From Devosia sp. 1566 (lineage in GTDB: Bacteria; Pseudomonadota; Alphaproteobacteria; Rhizobiales; Devosiaceae): a stretch of 64,000 nucleotides of DNA. Below, one piece after another: positions 1-8,085 of the stretch; the first letter of the stretch is position 1; every line of letters starts with the position of its first letter. A program made the position numbers and the translations under genes. The notes beneath the pieces were generated by a model. That model was not told where the DNA came from. It saw nothing but the letters and a program-made list of their open reading frames with translations, and did no database searches. The stretch lies in assembly GCF_004005995.1 (NCBI RefSeq), contig NZ_CP034767.1, forward strand, positions 2,914,001 through 2,978,000, written 5' to 3'.

Positions 1-638
1 TCCAGCCGCAGCCCAATGGTCTCGCCGAAGCCTTTGTGATCGGTGCGCAGTTCCTCGCCGGTGGCCCCTCCGCCCTCGTGCTGGGCGACAACGTGTTCTA
101 CGGCCACGGTCTGCCCGAATTGCTGCGCTCCGCCGTGTCGCGGCCCGCTGGCGCCACGGTGTTTGCCTATCATGTGGCCGATCCCGAGCGTTACGGCGTG
201 GTGGAATTCGATGGCGCCAAGCAGGCCCTTTCCATCGAGGAAAAGCCGCGCGCGCCCAAATCCAACTGGGCCGTTACCGGGCTTTATTTCTACGACAGCC
301 AGGTGGTCGACATTGCCGCCAATCTTTCGCCCTCGCCCCGGGGCGAGCTCGAGATCACCGATGTCAACCGAGCCTATCTCGAGCGCGGCCAGCTCGCGGT
401 CGAGCTGATGGGGCGCGGCTATGCCTGGCTCGATACCGGCACCCCCGATAGCCTCCTCGATGCCTCCCAATTCGTGGGCACGCTGGAAAAGCGCCAAGGG
501 GTCAAGATTTCCTGCCCCGAGGAAGTGGCCTTTCGCATGGGCTATATCGATCGCTGCGGCCTTGAACGCCGCGCCCAAGCGCTGGGGAAGAGCGATTATG
601 GGCGCTACCTGTTCAAGATCCTGGCCGAAGACAGCTGA
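1..638 (+). CDS. rfbA: Glucose-1-phosphate thymidylyltransferase, 5'-truncated by window edge
   Basis: Makes dTDP-glucose from glucose-1-phosphate and dTTP, the first step of dTDP-L-rhamnose synthesis in the cytoplasm. Reading begins in frame at base 3 with QPQPNGLAEAF, a conserved stretch of RmlA, so the first 70 or so residues lie outside the window. Visible family features are the LGDNVFYGHGL block, the EEKP motif followed by NWAVTGLYFYD, and the ELEITDVN and WLDTGTPDSLL blocks. The next three genes complete the pathway on the same strand with small gaps, so one operon (order A-C-B-D) is expected. The identity is firm; only the start is missing. Confidence 0.95.
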   Translation, partial: QPQPNGLAEAFVIGAQFLAGGPSALVLGDNVFYGHGLPELLRSAVSRPAGATVFAYHVADPERYGVVEFDGAKQALSIEEKPRAPKSNWAVTGLYFYDSQVVDIAANLSPSPRGELEITDVNRAYLERGQLAVELMGRGYAWLDTGTPDSLLDASQFVGTLEKRQGVKISCPEEVAFRMGYIDRCGLERRAQALGKSDYGRYLFKILAEDS

Positions 639-649
639 GGCCGCATCCC

Positions 650-1201
650 ATGCAGATCCAGAGCCTCGCCATCCCAGACGTCAAGATCATCACGCCCGTT
701 CGCCATGCCGATGAGCGCGGCTTTTTCTCGGAAGTTTATAACAGCGCTGCGCTCCTCGCCCACGGCATCGACATTCCGTTTGTGCAGGACAACCAGTCCC
801 TCTCAGTCCCCCAGGGCACGGTGCGGGGCCTGCATTTCCAGACCGCCCCCTTTGCCCAGGCCAAGCTCGTCCGGGTGCTGCGCGGCGCCATCTTCGATGT
901 GGCGGTGGATCTGCGGCAGAACTCCCCGACATTTGGCCAGCATGTGAGCGCTGTTCTTACCGCTGCCGAGGGCAACCAGATCCTTGTGCCAATCGGCTTT
1001 GCCCATGGCTTTGCCACGCTCGAGCCGAACACCGAAATCCTCTACAAGGTCAGCGCGCCCTATTCGCGCGAGCATGACAAGGGCTTGTTGTGGAACGATG
1101 CGGCGCTGGGCATCGCCTGGCCCGTCGCGCCCGAGGCGGCGGTGCTGTCGGCCAAGGATCGGGCGCAACCGACCCTGACGCAAATCGGCAATCCGTTCTA
1201 G
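650..1201 (+). CDS. rfbC: dTDP-4-dehydrorhamnose 3,5-epimerase
   Basis: Epimerises dTDP-4-keto-6-deoxyglucose at C3 and C5, giving the L-lyxo keto sugar that RfbD reduces. The 183-residue length is typical of the cupin-fold RmlC family. Conserved features are [11 protein letters not shown] near the N-terminus, FVQDNQSLS, the RGLHFQ motif around residue 60 carrying the catalytic histidine, and the GFAHGF block. It starts 11 bases after the rfbA stop and is followed 29 bases later by rfbB, consistent with a polycistronic rhamnose operon. Confidence 0.96.
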   Translation: MQIQSLAIPDVKIITPVRHADERGFFSEVYNSAALLAHGIDIPFVQDNQSLSVPQGTVRGLHFQTAPFAQAKLVRVLRGAIFDVAVDLRQNSPTFGQHVSAVLTAAEGNQILVPIGFAHGFATLEPNTEILYKVSAPYSREHDKGLLWNDAALGIAWPVAPEAAVLSAKDRAQPTLTQIGNPF

Positions 1202-1230
1202 GGCGCCGCGGGCGCGAAGGAGGCAAGACC

Positions 1231-2289
1231 ATGCGGGTTCTGGTAACGGGAGGAGCGGGCTTTATCGGCTCGGCCGTGGTGCGCCATCTGGTGCTCGATC
1301 GCGGATATGAGGTGCTCAATGTCGACAAGCTCACCTATGCCGGCAATCTGAGCTCCCTCCGCGCCGTCGAGGACCACCCCGGCTATCGCCTGTTGCGCGC
1401 CGATATTGCCGACCACGCCGCCATGGCTGACGCCTTCACGAGCTTTGCGCCCAACCGCGTCATGCACCTGGCCGCCGAAACCCATGTCGACCGCTCCATC
1501 ACCGGGGCCGCCGATTTCATGCACACCAATGTCATGGGCACCTTTGCGCTGCTCGAGGCGGCGCGGGCATACTGGTCGGGGCTCGAGGGCGACGACAGAG
1601 AAAAATTCCGCTTCCTCCATGTCTCGACCGACGAGGTTTATGGCTCGCTCGGGCCTGAGGGCCTGTTCAGCGAAACCACGCCCTATGATCCCTCCTCCCC
1701 CTATTCCGCGTCAAAAGCCGCTTCCGATCACCTCGCCCACGCCTGGCATCGCACCTATGGCCTGCCGGTCGTCGTTTCCAACTGCTCCAACAATTACGGC
1801 CCGTTCCACTTCCCCGAAAAACTCATTCCCTTGACCATCCTCAAGGCGCTGCGCGGCGAACCCCTCCCGGTCTATGGCAAGGGCGAGAATGTGCGCGATT
1901 GGCTTTATGTGGAGGACCATGCCCGCGCCCTCGACCTCATCGCCGAGCATGGCCGCCCCGGCCAGACCTATAATGTCGGCGGGCGCAATGAGCGGCGCAA
2001 TATCGATGTCGTCACCCGCATCTGCGTGGTGCTCGACACGCTGCGCCCCGAAACCGCACCCCATGGCGAGTTGATCCAGTTCGTCGAGGATCGTCCCGGC
2101 CACGACCAGCGCTATGCCATTGATGCCACCAAACTCGAAACCGAACTGGGTTGGCGGGCAGAGGAAACCTTCGACACCGGGATCGAAAAAACCGTGCGCT
2201 GGTATCTCGACAACAGCTGGTGGTGGCAGCCCCTTGAAAACCGCTATGCCGGCCAACGCCTTGGCGTCATCGCCGGCGGCAAGGCCTGA
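1231..2289 (+). CDS. rfbB: dTDP-glucose 4,6-dehydratase
   Basis: NAD-dependent SDR-family dehydratase that converts dTDP-glucose to dTDP-4-keto-6-deoxyglucose. The open frame extends further upstream inside rfbC, but the ATG at 1231 is chosen. It follows a strong AAGGAGGCAAG ribosome-binding site and puts the [10 protein letters not shown] nucleotide-binding loop at residues 5-14. The STDEVYG motif sits near residue 131 and the YSASK catalytic pair near 158-162. The 352-residue length matches RmlB. It lies three bases upstream of rfbD. Confidence 0.96.
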   Translation: MRVLVTGGAGFIGSAVVRHLVLDRGYEVLNVDKLTYAGNLSSLRAVEDHPGYRLLRADIADHAAMADAFTSFAPNRVMHLAAETHVDRSITGAADFMHTNVMGTFALLEAARAYWSGLEGDDREKFRFLHVSTDEVYGSLGPEGLFSETTPYDPSSPYSASKAASDHLAHAWHRTYGLPVVVSNCSNNYGPFHFPEKLIPLTILKALRGEPLPVYGKGENVRDWLYVEDHARALDLIAEHGRPGQTYNVGGRNERRNIDVVTRICVVLDTLRPETAPHGELIQFVEDRPGHDQRYAIDATKLETELGWRAEETFDTGIEKTVRWYLDNSWWWQPLENRYAGQRLGVIAGGKA

Positions 2290-2292
2290 GCC

Positions 2293-3174
2293 ATGCGCCT
2301 GCTTGTTACCGGCAGCAAAGGCCAGCTGGTCACGGCCCTGCTCGAGCGCGGCGCCGCCGCCGGGGTCGAGATTATCCCCGTCGGGCGTCCTCAGCTCGAC
2401 CTCGCCGACCCCACCACCATCGCGCCCGCGATCGCCGCGGCAAAACCCGATGCCATCATCTCGGCCGCGGCCTATACCGCGGTTGACAAGGCGCAAAGCG
2501 AGCGCGAGCTGGCCTTTGCCGTTAATGCCATCGGGCCAGGTGCTGTTGCCGGAGCCGCTGCGCAGCTGAACCTGCCGGTGATCCATATCTCCACCGACTA
2601 CGTCTTCAACGGCGCCGCACCCCGGCCCTGTCGGGAAACCGACCTTACCGCGCCGCTCGGCATTTATGGCGCTTCCAAGCTGGCCGGCGAACACGCCGTG
2701 GCCGCCGCCACCCCCAACCACGCCATCTTGCGCACCGCTTGGGTTTATTCCCCTTTTGGCGCCAATTTCCTCAAGACCATGCTCCGGCTCGCCGCCGAGC
2801 GCCCCGAAATCAATGTTGTCGCCGACCAGTTGGGCAACCCCACCGCCGCGCTCGATCTGGCTGATGCCATTCTCCGGGTCGCGGGCAATCTCGTCGCCAG
2901 CCCTGATGAGGCGCTGCGCGGGATCTTTCATTGCGCCGGCACGGGCGATGCCAGCTGGGCCGATTTCGCGACTGAAATCATGGCCATCTCGGAAGGCCTG
3001 GGCGGCCCCGCCGCCACCATCCACCCCATCCCTACCAGCGCCTATCCGACCCCGGCGCCCCGTCCCGCTAATTCACGTCTCGATTGCAGCAAGCTGCGCG
3101 CGACGCACGGCGTTGTCATGCCCCCCTGGCAGCAATCCACCCAGCACACCGTTGAGCGGCTCCTTCATGCCTGA
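2293..3174 (+). CDS. rfbD: dTDP-4-dehydrorhamnose reductase
   Basis: Last enzyme of dTDP-L-rhamnose synthesis; reduces the 4-keto group with NAD(P)H. The 293-residue protein starts with the VTGSKGQL nucleotide-binding motif, has STDYVFNG around residue 99, and carries the SDR catalytic pair in YGASKLAGE near residue 125. The start is three bases after the rfbB stop, so it is translationally close-coupled. dTDP-rhamnose would feed the glycosyltransferases encoded further along the window. Confidence 0.95.
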   Translation: MRLLVTGSKGQLVTALLERGAAAGVEIIPVGRPQLDLADPTTIAPAIAAAKPDAIISAAAYTAVDKAQSERELAFAVNAIGPGAVAGAAAQLNLPVIHISTDYVFNGAAPRPCRETDLTAPLGIYGASKLAGEHAVAAATPNHAILRTAWVYSPFGANFLKTMLRLAAERPEINVVADQLGNPTAALDLADAILRVAGNLVASPDEALRGIFHCAGTGDASWADFATEIMAISEGLGGPAATIHPIPTSAYPTPAPRPANSRLDCSKLRATHGVVMPPWQQSTQHTVERLLHA

Positions 3175-3499
3175 ACCATTCCTGCTCATCCCGCCATTGT
3201 TGCAGCGCGGCGCCACCGCGACCCCAATCCGCGCTCCGCACCAAATGGGGACAAGTTTCTACAGCTGGCGCCGGGGAGAGGCACAACCGGCCTCGGCCGC
3301 GCACCCGTTGTTCAGGCCCAGTGCGCCGCTCGCCCGGTCGCCGAAATTCCATGCCGCGCCGGAGTGGCAAACCAGGGCTCGGCGCTGCTCCGTCAACTTG
3401 ACAGCCCCGCGGGGCAGGTCTTGATGCGGTCACGAACCTGCCTTGCGACCACCAGCTGCCGCCCCACTCCTGCCCCCTTGAGGGATCAACGATTGCGCC
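3175..3499. other. Intergenic region between rfbD and cysQ with short palindromes
   Basis: No credible gene was found in these 325 bases. A 12-base perfect palindrome, GCCCCGCGGGGC, lies at 3404-3415. It partly overlaps a second inverted pair, GGCAGGT at 3413-3419 and ACCTGCC at 3436-3442. The string CCCCCTTGAGGG near 3474 matches the core of the repeat found twice at about 33.1-33.25 kb, so this may be a decayed copy. The rfb transcript probably ends here and the cys transcript begins, but no U-rich terminator or clear promoter was recognised. Confidence 0.4.
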
Positions 3500-4324
3500 A
3501 TGACTGAACCTAGCCTTGATGCCCTGCTCGATCTTGCCCTCGCCGCCGGGCGCGAGATCATGGCCGTTTATGGCGACGGCCCGATTGCGGTTGCCGGCAA
3601 GCCCGATGGCACGCCCGTCACCGAAGCCGACAAGCGCGCCGAAGCCGTGATCCTCGCCGGGCTCAAGCGTCTGGCGCCTTCCATCCCCGTGGTCGCGGAG
3701 GAAGAAGCCTCTGCCGGTCGCATTCCACCCACGGGCGAGACGTTCTTTCTGGTCGATCCGCTGGATGGCACCAGGGAGTTCATCGCCCGCAATGGCGAGT
3801 TCACCGTCAATATCGCCCTGATCGAACGGGGCATCCCGGTCCTGGGCGTGGTGTTCGCACCCGCCCTCGGGCTCATTTACGGCGGCGCCCATGCCGAGGC
3901 GATCGCCGGAACGGTGGTTGATTTCACCATCGCCGAGCGCCACCCCATCCGGGTGCGCCCGGCCAGTGGTCCCGCCATTGCCGTGGCCAGTCGCTCGCAT
4001 GCGACACCCGAAACCGACCGATGGCTGGCCGGCCATGATGTGGCCTCCTATGTCACCCGCGGCTCCTCGCTCAAATTCTGCATGCTGGCCGCCGGCGAAG
4101 CCGACATCTATCCGCGCTTCGGGCGCACCATGGAATGGGACACTGCAGCGGGTGACGCCGTGCTGCGCGCCGCGGGCGGCATCGTCACCCGCCCCGATGG
4201 CAGCCCTTTTTTGTACAACAAGCGCAATCAGGCCGATGACGTCGATTTCGCCAATTGCCCTTTCATCGCCTTTGGCGATCCCAAACTTGTTGCCCGATCG
4301 GCCCTTGCCCCTTTGGGTCAGTGA
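3500..4324 (+). CDS. cysQ: 3'(2'),5'-bisphosphate nucleotidase CysQ
   Basis: Hydrolyses 3'-phosphoadenosine 5'-phosphate (and possibly PAPS), clearing the by-product of sulfate transfer or reduction. It belongs to the inositol-monophosphatase fold. The metal-binding motif DPLDGTREF is near residue 86, preceded by the EEEAS acidic patch, and the second signature [10 protein letters not shown] is near 213. The 274-residue length is normal. It precedes cysD and cysNC by a short gap, forming a sulfate-activation operon, which supports the PAP role over inositol phosphate. Confidence 0.93.
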   Translation: MTEPSLDALLDLALAAGREIMAVYGDGPIAVAGKPDGTPVTEADKRAEAVILAGLKRLAPSIPVVAEEEASAGRIPPTGETFFLVDPLDGTREFIARNGEFTVNIALIERGIPVLGVVFAPALGLIYGGAHAEAIAGTVVDFTIAERHPIRVRPASGPAIAVASRSHATPETDRWLAGHDVASYVTRGSSLKFCMLAAGEADIYPRFGRTMEWDTAAGDAVLRAAGGIVTRPDGSPFLYNKRNQADDVDFANCPFIAFGDPKLVARSALAPLGQ

Positions 4325-4352
4325 TCGGCGCCACCCGCCCCGGAGCTTTTAC

Positions 4353-5261
4353 GTGTCCGACCCCAAAGTGACCCATCTCAAGCGGCTCGAAGACGAGTCC
4401 ATCCACATCATGCGCGAGGTGGCGGCCGAGTTCGCCAACCCGGTGATGCTGTATTCGATCGGCAAGGACTCCTCGGTCATGCTGCATCTGGCGCAGAAGG
4501 CCTTCTTTCCTTCCCCGCCCCCATTTCCTCTGCTCCATGTCGATACGACTTGGAAGTTCCGCGAGATGATCCGCTTCCGCGACGAAGCGGCCGCCCGCGC
4601 CGGCATGAAGCTTATCGTCCACACCAATCAGGATGGCCTCGCCCAGGGGATCACCCCGTTCACTCACGGCTCCTCGCAATATACCGGGGTGATGAAGACC
4701 GACGCGCTCAAGCAGGCGCTGACGCTGCACAAATTTGACGCGGCCTTTGGCGGCGCCCGCCGCGACGAAGAGAAAAGCCGCGCCAAGGAGCGCATCTTTT
4801 CCTTTCGTACCGAAAACCACGGCTGGGATCCCAAGAACCAGCGCCCCGAGCTGTGGAACCTCTTCAATGCCCGCATCAAGCCGGGTGAATCGATCCGGGT
4901 ATTTCCGCTCTCGAACTGGACCGAGCTCGACATCTGGCAATACATCCTCAAGGAAGCCATCCCCATCGTGCCGCTCTATTTCGCCGCCGAGCGCCCGGTG
5001 GTGGAGCGGGGCGGCCAGTGGATCATGGTCGATGACGAGCGCCTGCCGCTCGACGCTGGCGAACAGCCCCAGCTCAAGCGCGTCCGCTTTCGCACCCTTG
5101 GCTGCTACCCGCTGACCGCCGCCATGGAATCCGACGCCACCACTCTTCCCGACATTGTTGAGGAAATGCTGGTCGCGCGCACCTCGGAGCGCTCCGGCCG
5201 GCTGATCGATCATGACGAATCCGGCTCGATGGAAAAAAAGAAGCGCGAGGGCTATTTCTGA
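4353..5261 (+). CDS. cysD: Sulfate adenylyltransferase subunit 2 (CysD)
   Basis: Small catalytic subunit of ATP sulfurylase; with CysN it forms adenosine 5'-phosphosulfate from ATP and sulfate. The frame is open upstream within cysQ, but the GTG at 4353 gives the standard 302-residue protein beginning [13 protein letters not shown] and follows a CGGAGC ribosome-binding site. The PP-loop-type nucleotide motif [12 protein letters not shown] lies near residue 35, and [10 protein letters not shown] and [12 protein letters not shown] blocks are present. The stop codon shares one base with the start of cysNC. Confidence 0.96.
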   Translation: MSDPKVTHLKRLEDESIHIMREVAAEFANPVMLYSIGKDSSVMLHLAQKAFFPSPPPFPLLHVDTTWKFREMIRFRDEAAARAGMKLIVHTNQDGLAQGITPFTHGSSQYTGVMKTDALKQALTLHKFDAAFGGARRDEEKSRAKERIFSFRTENHGWDPKNQRPELWNLFNARIKPGESIRVFPLSNWTELDIWQYILKEAIPIVPLYFAAERPVVERGGQWIMVDDERLPLDAGEQPQLKRVRFRTLGCYPLTAAMESDATTLPDIVEEMLVARTSERSGRLIDHDESGSMEKKKREGYF

Positions 5262-7159
5262 TGAACGAGCTTGCAGTCCCCGGCAGCGATTTCGCGCAAT
5301 ACCTCACGCGCCACGAGGAAAAGGACCTGCTGCGCTTTTTGACCTGCGGCAGCGTCGATGATGGCAAGTCGACCCTGATCGGGCGGCTGCTCTTTGATAC
5401 CAAGCTCCTGATGGAAGACCAACTCGCCACTCTCGAGCGCGACTCGCGCAAGCACGGCACCGTGGGCGAGGACATCGACTTCGCCCTCCTCGTCGACGGG
5501 CTCGAAGCCGAGCGCGAACAGGGCATCACCATCGATGTGGCCTACCGGTTCTTCGCCACCGACAAGCGCAAGTTCATTGTCGCCGACACCCCCGGCCACG
5601 AGCAATATACCCGCAACATGGCGACCGGCGCGTCCACCGCCGATCTGGCCGTGATCCTCATCGATGCGCGCAAGGGCGTTCTCACCCAGACCCGCCGTCA
5701 TTCCTTCATCGCCTCGCTGCTCGGCATCCGCAACATCGTCCTGGCCGTCAACAAGATCGATCTGGTCGATTACTCACAGGACGTCTTCAACCGCATCGTC
5801 GCCGAATATCAGAGCTTCGCGGCCGGGCTCAACTTCGCCTCCATTGTCCCGATCCCGCTCTCCGCCCGCTTTGGCGACAATGTCCTGACGCGCAGCGCCA
5901 ATCTTGGCTGGTACACCGGCCCTACACTGGTGGAGCATCTGGAAAGTGTACCGGTGAGTACGGCCGCCGCAGACGCGCCCTTCCGCATGCCGGTGCAGTG
6001 GGTCAATCGGCCCAATCTCAACTTCCGCGGTTTTGCCGGCACGATCTGTTCAGGTACCGTTCATCAAAATGGCGAGATTGTGGTTTGTGGCAGTGGTCGC
6101 ACCTCCCGCATCCGCTCGATCGTCACTGCCAATGGCGAGTTGCCCAGTGCCTCTGCGGGCTCCGCCGTCACCCTGACCCTTGAAGACGAGGTCGATATCT
6201 CCCGCGGCGACGTGCTGGCAGATGCCACCCAACCCCCTGAAATCTCTGATCAATTTGCCGCCCACGTCATCTGGATGAGTGACGAGCAACTCAATCCCGG
6301 CCGCTCCTACTGGATCAAAATCGGCACCCGCACGGTCAGCGCCAGCTTCACCGAGATCAAGCACAAGATAGACGTCAACTATTTCAGCAAGTTAGCCGCC
6401 AAAACCCTCGAGCTCAACGAAGTCGGCCTTGTCAATCTCTCCACCCAGGAACCCATCCCCTTCGAGCCCTACGCCACCAACAAAACCATGGGCGGCTTCA
6501 TCGTCATCGACCGGCTATCCAACCTGACGGTCGGCGCGGGGATGATCGAATTCGGCTTGCGCCGCGCCACCAATATCCACTGGCAAGCCCTTGACGTATC
6601 AAAGGAACTCCGCGCTTCCGCCAAGGGCCAAAAGCCAGTGGTACTGTGGTTCACCGGCCTCTCGGGCGCCGGCAAATCCACCATCGCCAACCTCGTCGAA
6701 AAGCGCCTCGCCTCCCTGGGCAAGCACACTTACCTCCTCGACGGCGACAATGTCCGCCACGGCCTCAACCGCGATCTTGGCTTCACCGAAGCCGACCGGG
6801 TGGAAAACATCCGCCGCGTCGCCGAAACCGCCAAGCTCATGGTCGACGCCGGCCTCGTCGTCCTCGCCTCCTTCATCTCCCCCTTCCGCGCCGAGCGCAA
6901 CATGGCCCGCGAAGCGCTCGAGCCGGGCGAGTTCATCGAGATCTTTGTCGACACGCCGCTTGAAGTGGCAGAAAAGCGTGATCCCAAAGGCCTTTACGGC
7001 CGCGCCCGCGCCGGCCTGATCAAGAACTTCACCGGCATCGACAGCCCCTATGAAGCCCCCGAAAACCCCGAACTGGTCCTCGCCGGCGGCACACGCGACC
7101 CCAGCGACCTCGCCGAAGAAGTGGTCGCCCATCTGCAGGCGCAGGGCTATCTCGATTAA
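5261..7159 (+). CDS. cysNC: Bifunctional sulfate adenylyltransferase subunit 1 / APS kinase (CysN-CysC fusion)
   Basis: One 632-residue chain combines the GTPase that drives ATP sulfurylase with the kinase that turns APS into PAPS. The N-terminal translation-factor-like GTPase has a P-loop (GSVDDGKS) at about 30-37, DTPGH near 109 and NKID near 163, followed by beta-barrel domains. The CysC part starts around residue 450 with its own P-loop, GLSGAGKST, near 466-474. This is the NodQ-type arrangement common in alphaproteobacteria. The start overlaps the cysD stop by one base. No PAPS reductase or sulfotransferase is encoded in the window, so the fate of PAPS is not decided here. Confidence 0.96.
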   Translation: MNELAVPGSDFAQYLTRHEEKDLLRFLTCGSVDDGKSTLIGRLLFDTKLLMEDQLATLERDSRKHGTVGEDIDFALLVDGLEAEREQGITIDVAYRFFATDKRKFIVADTPGHEQYTRNMATGASTADLAVILIDARKGVLTQTRRHSFIASLLGIRNIVLAVNKIDLVDYSQDVFNRIVAEYQSFAAGLNFASIVPIPLSARFGDNVLTRSANLGWYTGPTLVEHLESVPVSTAAADAPFRMPVQWVNRPNLNFRGFAGTICSGTVHQNGEIVVCGSGRTSRIRSIVTANGELPSASAGSAVTLTLEDEVDISRGDVLADATQPPEISDQFAAHVIWMSDEQLNPGRSYWIKIGTRTVSASFTEIKHKIDVNYFSKLAAKTLELNEVGLVNLSTQEPIPFEPYATNKTMGGFIVIDRLSNLTVGAGMIEFGLRRATNIHWQALDVSKELRASAKGQKPVVLWFTGLSGAGKSTIANLVEKRLASLGKHTYLLDGDNVRHGLNRDLGFTEADRVENIRRVAETAKLMVDAGLVVLASFISPFRAERNMAREALEPGEFIEIFVDTPLEVAEKRDPKGLYGRARAGLIKNFTGIDSPYEAPENPELVLAGGTRDPSDLAEEVVAHLQAQGYLD

Positions 7160-7217
7160 AGCAATTAAAGGGGGCGGACCACTCGGCTCTGCCTCACTTG
7201 TTCCAGCTAAGTCCTTG

Positions 7218-7274
7218 TCACATCAAGGCCCGATCGAGATCGGTATAGCCGCCATCCACGAACAGCCAGCTCGA
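7218..7274 (-). pseudogene. Remnant of an SDR-family dehydrogenase C-terminus
   Basis: On the minus strand, bases 7274 down to 7218 read SSWLFVDGGYTDLDRALM followed by a TGA stop. The VDGG(Y/W) string close to the C-terminus is the hallmark tail of classical short-chain dehydrogenases. Just upstream the frame loses any SDR likeness and no full-length gene can be rebuilt. It is best read as the last 18 codons of a deleted SDR gene. A chance match in antisense DNA is possible but unlikely given the correct stop position. Confidence 0.5.
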
Positions 7275-7349
7275 TCTAGGCCGTGACCAGGGCAACGCGC
7301 TGCAGCGCGAGAGTTCGATAGCCGCACTATAAGGGTGCGCCATTGATCA

Positions 7350-7471
7350 GGAAAATATCCGGCGGGCGGTCAGCGACGCGTCAGCATGCGTCTAAGAGCC
7401 CGGCCCCGTTGGTGGACGGGCTCTGCTCTGATGTTATGGCGCGGCTCCATTGGCCGCCTAAGATATTTTCC
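7350..7471. repeat. Nested inverted repeats, possible MITE-like remnant or large hairpin
   Basis: GGAAAATATC at 7350-7359 is exactly inverted as GATATTTTCC at 7462-7471, bracketing 122 bp. Inside it, AGAGCCCG at 7395-7402 pairs with CGGGCTCT at 7417-7424 as a perfect eight-pair hairpin. GGCGG-rich segments next to both outer arms extend the similarity imperfectly. No open frame fills the interior, so a small non-autonomous element or a structured RNA are both possible. No flanking target duplication was recognised. Confidence 0.4.
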
Positions 7472-7765
7472 CTTTACGCAGTAGACACCTTGCTAAGGCA
7501 AGCCCGGCTAAATGCCCAGGAACGCTGGTGTGGCAGATCGAGTCAGCCTTAGCCCGAACTCATCGGCAACCATGGACACCGGCTACGTGGTGCGGTGGTT
7601 TGGTGGCGTATGTCGAACGGAATTATATCCGCCTTTACCAAGATCTCACCGTCCGCCCATGGTGTGTGCGGGCGTCTCGATCTCGTGACTGACCTGCGCC
7701 TTGTGAGCAAACCTGATGCAGCCATTTAAGACGCAAGCCGGCGTTGTTGCCTCCTAGCGGGCGCC

Positions 7766-8010
7766 GGTGGAAGGAAGGCCTTGGTGCTTCAAAGCTGCCA
7801 GGGCCTTTCCCATGAGAGCTGCGCCACGGTTAGCGTGGGCGCGGTGATAGACGCTTCGCGTAACCCCGACCCGCTAACCGACGCTTTTTCGCTCGAGGAC
7901 GTGTTCCGCGTATAGCCCTGGATGCCGAAGAAATTGCAGCATTGGGGGAGTCCGAGATTGCTGACGAACTTGCCAGCATGACGATGGACATCCATCACCC
8001 CTACCTATGA
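7766..8010 (+). pseudogene. Frameshifted coding-like fragment, function unknown
   Basis: One frame reads coding-like peptide up to a stop at 7913-7915 (including RNPDPLTDAFSLEDVFRV). After a shift of one base near 7895-7912, the other frame continues with ALDAEEIAALGESEIADEL and ends at a TGA at 8008-8010. The acidic, helix-forming composition of the second part looks like real protein. I do not recognise the family. It may be the 3' end of a decayed gene or chance coding character. Confidence 0.25.
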
Positions 8011-8064
8011 CCGCCTGGGTCTCGGCCATCACGTGCTGGCATTCGGCAGCTCTGGTCGGCACTG

Positions 8065-8085
8065 AGCCGGGGCTAAGCCCCGACT
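8065..8085 (-). terminator. Hairpin at the 3' end of the membrane/glycan operon
   Basis: CGGGGC (8068-8073) and GCCCCG (8077-8082) pair across a three-base loop, and flanking AG/CT bases extend the stem with one mismatch. The stem overlaps the stop codon of the last operon gene on the minus strand. No T-run follows, so it may stabilise the transcript end or need Rho rather than act as an intrinsic terminator. Confidence 0.35.

Larger units (their letters stand above)
7160..8072. other. 913-bp gene-poor tract with inverted repeats and gene remnants
   Basis: No intact gene is supported. Base composition looks less GC-rich than the flanks (by eye). The tract holds a fragment resembling an SDR C-terminus (7218-7274, minus), nested inverted repeats (7350-7471), a ten-pair stem with one G-U pair (7775-7784 with 7798-7807), a nine-base inverted repeat (7827-7835 with 7872-7880), and a frameshifted coding-like stretch ending at 8010. 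It separates the cys operon from the atypical membrane/glycan operon and looks like a scarred insertion boundary. Confidence 0.55.

Noticed and set aside
1711..3024. 437-codon minus-strand open frame, Gly-rich
   Set aside because: Antisense to rfbB and rfbD; the glycine/aspartate-rich composition is a mirror of the real genes.
7343..7552. 69-codon plus-strand frame in the gene-poor tract
   Set aside because: It runs through both inverted-repeat arms, has no ribosome-binding site and no protein likeness.
7160..8072. tRNA or phage attachment site at the presumed island edge
   Set aside because: No cloverleaf, integrase or direct repeat could be identified.
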